Below, in pieces: positions 61,458 through 64,000 of a stretch of 64,000 nt of DNA (positions within the stretch are counted from its first letter, which is position 1; each line of letters starts with the position of its first letter). The stretch covers positions 2,293,001 to 2,357,000 of the forward strand of contig NC_020291.1 in assembly GCF_000340885.1 (NCBI RefSeq). The letters run 5' to 3'. The notes below the pieces were generated by a model, which worked only from the letters and a program-made list of their open reading frames with translations, did no database searches and had not been told where the DNA came from. This stretch comes from Clostridium saccharoperbutylacetonicum N1-4(HMT) (GTDB lineage: Bacteria; Bacillota; Clostridia; Clostridiales; Clostridiaceae). Both the position numbers and the translations under genes were made by a program.

Positions 61458-62027
61458 ATGAAAGTAATAACAATTTTAGGAAGTCCGAAAAGACACGGCA
61501 AAACAGCAAAAGCTCTTGACATGTTTGAAGAGAATCTTATTTCACAAGGACACGAGGTAGAAAGGGTGCAGCTTAGTGAGCATATTATTAAAGGATGTGT
61601 TGGATGCTATGCGTGTATGGCAAATAACGATGGACCCGGATGTATTTTGAAAGATGATGCGGTATTGATATTTAAACGAATGATATCAGCAGATGCTGTT
61701 GTATATGCTTCTCCTATTTACTGTTATGATTTTACCTCACAGTTAAAAACTTTTATCGACAGGCATTATTGTCTTACAATAAATTTTGGTTCTCCAAATC
61801 ACACATCATCAATTGAGGGAAAGAAGGTTGCTCTTTTAATTACATGCATGGGTAGAGAAGAAGGAAATGCAGATCTTGCGGAGGAAATTTTCGATAGGTC
61901 AATGAGAAATGTACTAAAATGCAATTTAGTTGGAAAATACACTGTCCCGTTAAGTGAGGCACCTGATTTTAATGATAGAGCTAAGAAAGTTGTCGATAAG
62001 TTGGCAAAAGATATCATACAAAAGTAA
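61458..62027 (+). CDS. NAD(P)H-dependent FMN oxidoreductase, flavodoxin-like
   Basis: 189 residues from the ATG at 61458, preceded by GGAAGG. The FMN phosphate loop is GSPKRHGKTAKAL. GCVGCYACM forms a Cys motif found in iron-sulfur flavoproteins (Isf) and related reductases. ASPIYCYDFTSQLKTFIDR lines the flavin. It likely works with the membrane ferredoxin 21 bp upstream in a PadR-controlled redox pathway. Confidence 0.88.
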   Translation: MKVITILGSPKRHGKTAKALDMFEENLISQGHEVERVQLSEHIIKGCVGCYACMANNDGPGCILKDDAVLIFKRMISADAVVYASPIYCYDFTSQLKTFIDRHYCLTINFGSPNHTSSIEGKKVALLITCMGREEGNADLAEEIFDRSMRNVLKCNLVGKYTVPLSEAPDFNDRAKKVVDKLAKDIIQK

Positions 62028-62152
62028 CTCTTGTAAAAAGTATTGAATCTAATGCAGTGAAGTTTGTTTATCTTGAATTGGTAAAAGAAATAAATAGTTG
62101 GATTATAATAATTTGTGTTTTGTAATTTATAAGAGAGGAAGAGTGAATTAAT

Positions 62153-62593
62153 TTGAGTAAAATAGATATGATGGATAAAAACATCAAGAGTAAGACTGTT
62201 TCGAAACGCATCATGCAGTTGATATTTGTTATAATAGGAATTTTAGCTATATACACAGCTTATCTAGGATTTGCTTATGGTGCGGTTAACTGGTATTATG
62301 GATTTCCAGTTGGGCAGGAATATTCAAAAGGATTTCTTATGCTAGATAGCAACCTGCGTTTTTACAGTGGATTATGGTTAGGCGTTGGAATTATAATGTT
62401 GTGGATGATTCCACGGATTGATAAGGATAAGGACATGCTTCGTGTTATTGCAATATTATTTTTTTTTGGTGGAATAGGGCGCTTAATATCAATATTAACA
62501 TGTGGCCTGCCTTCGTATATGTACATGGTTTTCGTGCTACTTGAATTGAGTTTTCCGCTTCTCACGTTGTGGCAAAAGCGTATTTTGAAATGA
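62153..62593 (+). CDS. DUF4345 membrane protein
   Basis: 146 residues (or 141 from the ATG at 62168) with four predicted membrane helices. LDSNLRFYSGLWLGVGIIMLW is the diagnostic core of DUF4345, whose function is unknown. A TTG start at 62153 and the ATG at 62168 are both possible; the GAGAGGAAGAG site lies nearer to the TTG. It is the last gene before a terminator and probably belongs to the PadR operon despite the 125-bp gap. Confidence 0.8.
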   Translation: MSKIDMMDKNIKSKTVSKRIMQLIFVIIGILAIYTAYLGFAYGAVNWYYGFPVGQEYSKGFLMLDSNLRFYSGLWLGVGIIMLWMIPRIDKDKDMLRVIAILFFFGGIGRLISILTCGLPSYMYMVFVLLELSFPLLTLWQKRILK

Positions 62594-62668
62594 TGTATAC
62601 GTTAATGTACGAATAGTTAATTTAATATATTATAATGTTTCAACTTAATATTTAAAATTATGTTTAAG

Positions 62669-62702
62669 AAGCCAAATTTTCATACTGGGAATTTGGCTTT
62701 TT
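62669..62702 (+). terminator. Terminator of the PadR operon
   Basis: AAGCCAAATT (62669-62678) and AATTTGGCTT (62690-62699) form a perfect 10-bp stem followed by TTT. Confidence 0.88.
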
Positions 62703-63008
62703 ATATAGTTTGGCATAGATGATTAATTAATTTATAGTACCAAATATAATAGAATTTTCAGGAATATCAAGCCCTGAAATGAGATTTAAAGCTAGCTGAC
62801 TCAGTATTATTCAATCTTTGATAACTAACTCATGAGATGATAATCTACATAATAATCATAAAATGTATATTTTTCATCGTAAAATTGGAAGTGATGAATT
62901 TATATATTTTTGATAAGTGATTTTATGCATTTCAAGGAATAAGAATTTACTTGATTTTTGTATTATGAGAATATGTAGTAGTAAATATTAGATGAGGAGG
63001 AATAGTAT
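62703..63008. other. Intergenic region, no gene seen
   Basis: AT-rich leader of the cellulase gene with no coding frame. GAGGAGGAA at 62993-63001 is the ribosome site of the next gene. Confidence 0.5.
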
Positions 63009-64000
63009 ATGAAGTCGAAAAAGATAATCACAGTAATAATAAGTGCAGCTTTATGTCTAGGTATGCTTGTAGGCAATAACAATTTTCAAACAATAGCAAA
63101 AGCTGCTGAAGTTAATGTTAATTTAATTAAGAATGGAAATTTTGATAAAAACTTAGACGGTTGGGGGAGTTATACAGCTTATGGTGGAGATGGCAGAATA
63201 AGTTTAAAAGATGGAGCGATTAATATACAAGTAGATAACTGTGGAACAGTATCATATGGTGTACAAGTTTATAATGATGGTTTTAAAATGTACAAAAACG
63301 GAAAATATCATTTAGAATTTGATGTTAGTTCTACAACTGATAGAAAAATTGATTATAGAATTCAACGTAATGGAGGAGATTATCGTTCTTATTTTGGAGA
63401 AACAATTGATATAAGTAAAGATGTAAAAAAAGTGTCACAAGATTTTGTTATGAACGATGAAAATGATATGTCACCAAGATTTGCTTTCAATTTAGGTAAT
63501 GTAACAGGAAAAAATATTAATCCGCACTCTATTAAAATTGATAATGTTAAATTAGTTCTTATTGATGATACTGGAGTACAATATGATGAAGAAAAACCAG
63601 AACAAAAAATTGTTTTAAACCAAGTTGGTTATAAACCAGGAGATAAGAAAAAGGTTGTATTTAGAGCACAAAGTGAAGATAGTAAATTTAGAGTTGTTTC
63701 AGCAGAAACAAAGAAAGTTGTCTATGAAGGAAACATTAACGGTAACTCTTACAATGAAGCAGCTGGAGAAACAGATAGATTTGGTGATTTTTCTTCTGTT
63801 ACAGTGCCAGGCAAATATACTATTGAAACAGATGGTTTAGGCAGTTCCTATGAATTTACTATAGGACAAGATGTCTATAAAAATGTATTTAAAGATTTAG
63901 TTAGATTTTTCTATATGCAAAGATGTGGACAAGAAATACCAAAAGAATTTGGTGGTACATGGTCACATCCAGCTTGTCACACAGACCTTGCTAAAATATA
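63009..64000 (+). CDS. Secreted GH9 cellulase, 5' part (runs off the window)
   Basis: The open frame continues to the right edge (330 codons seen). A signal peptide (MKSKKIITVIISAALCLGML...AKAAE) is followed by a CBM4/9-like carbohydrate-binding module (~38-185, LIKNGNFDKNLDGWGSY). An Ig-like CelD_N domain (~198-285, KIVLNQVGYKPGDKKKVVF) comes next. The start of a GH9 catalytic domain follows (VRFFYMQRCGQEIPKEFGG, WSHPACHTD). This order matches clostridial CbhA/CelK-type GH9 cellulases. Catalytic residues lie outside the window. GAGGAGG precedes the ATG. Confidence 0.9.
   Translation, partial: MKSKKIITVIISAALCLGMLVGNNNFQTIAKAAEVNVNLIKNGNFDKNLDGWGSYTAYGGDGRISLKDGAINIQVDNCGTVSYGVQVYNDGFKMYKNGKYHLEFDVSSTTDRKIDYRIQRNGGDYRSYFGETIDISKDVKKVSQDFVMNDENDMSPRFAFNLGNVTGKNINPHSIKIDNVKLVLIDDTGVQYDEEKPEQKIVLNQVGYKPGDKKKVVFRAQSEDSKFRVVSAETKKVVYEGNINGNSYNEAAGETDRFGDFSSVTVPGKYTIETDGLGSSYEFTIGQDVYKNVFKDLVRFFYMQRCGQEIPKEFGGTWSHPACHTDLAKI

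Overview
The window is low-GC, Clostridium-like DNA from a strictly anaerobic, saccharolytic butyrate former. The evidence is strong GGAGG ribosome binding sites, an AT-rich codon style, a bcd-etfB-etfA butyryl-CoA dehydrogenase set, two CoA-transferases, a Ni-CO dehydrogenase operon, clostridial glycosidases and several ferredoxin or flavodoxin proteins. I cannot name the species. No tRNA, rRNA or CRISPR array was seen.

Layout. 1-0.16 kb: a guanidine-I (ykkC) type riboswitch on the minus strand, driving a gene outside the window. 0.4-12.5 kb: small genes, then a sigma-54 activator followed by a sigma-54 promoter and an operon for CoA-transferase, GntP-type permease, MaoC hydratase, hbd, thl, a crt scar, bcd, etfB and etfA. 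I read this as uptake and dismutation of 3-hydroxybutyrate or crotonate. 12.6-18.9 kb: a chemoreceptor, a TetR plus rifampicin-phosphotransferase-like pair, and a chimeric TrmB-like gene. 19.1-21.4 kb: an IS91-like element with a tyrosine recombinase and 16-bp inverted ends. 21.7-24 kb: a frameshifted TetR gene and a ctfA-ctfB pair. 24.3-30.4 kb: an antibiotic-resistance island with a group II intron, an ABC-F ribosome-protection gene and a Cfr-like 23S rRNA methyltransferase. Each resistance gene has its own attenuator with a related leader peptide. 29.8-33.8 kb: a gene graveyard with one intact GH43-CBM6 secreted glycosidase.

33.9-39.6 kb (minus strand): cooF, cooS, a small Cys-rich gene and cooC, with a perfect -24/-12 promoter and a V4R-PAS sigma-54 activator upstream. 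40.4-42.6 kb: an RpiR regulator, a PTS IIA (lactose type), an EIIA-Glc-like protein that lacks the catalytic His, and a truncated HAD gene. 42.6-44.8 kb: a MarR gene under a 51-bp palindromic promoter, an ATC-hydrolase-like gene and an SDR. 44.8-47.7 kb: remnants, a TetR gene and an EFR1-type ferredoxin-flavodoxin. 47.8-53.5 kb: a complete five-gene peptide ABC importer. 53.9-57 kb: esterase, LysR and amidohydrolase. 57.3-59.6 kb: a subclass B1 metallo-beta-lactamase lipoprotein and an alpha/beta hydrolase. 60-62.6 kb: a PadR-controlled redox cluster. 63 kb to the end: the start of a secreted GH9 cellulase.

Two themes stand out. First, four resistance-type genes of different classes lie within 45 kb, and two of them share an unusual leader-peptide architecture. 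Second, a ~80-130 bp hairpin repeat occurs five times, always in the same orientation and nearly always beside a broken gene. It looks like a marker or agent of the deletions that shaped this region.
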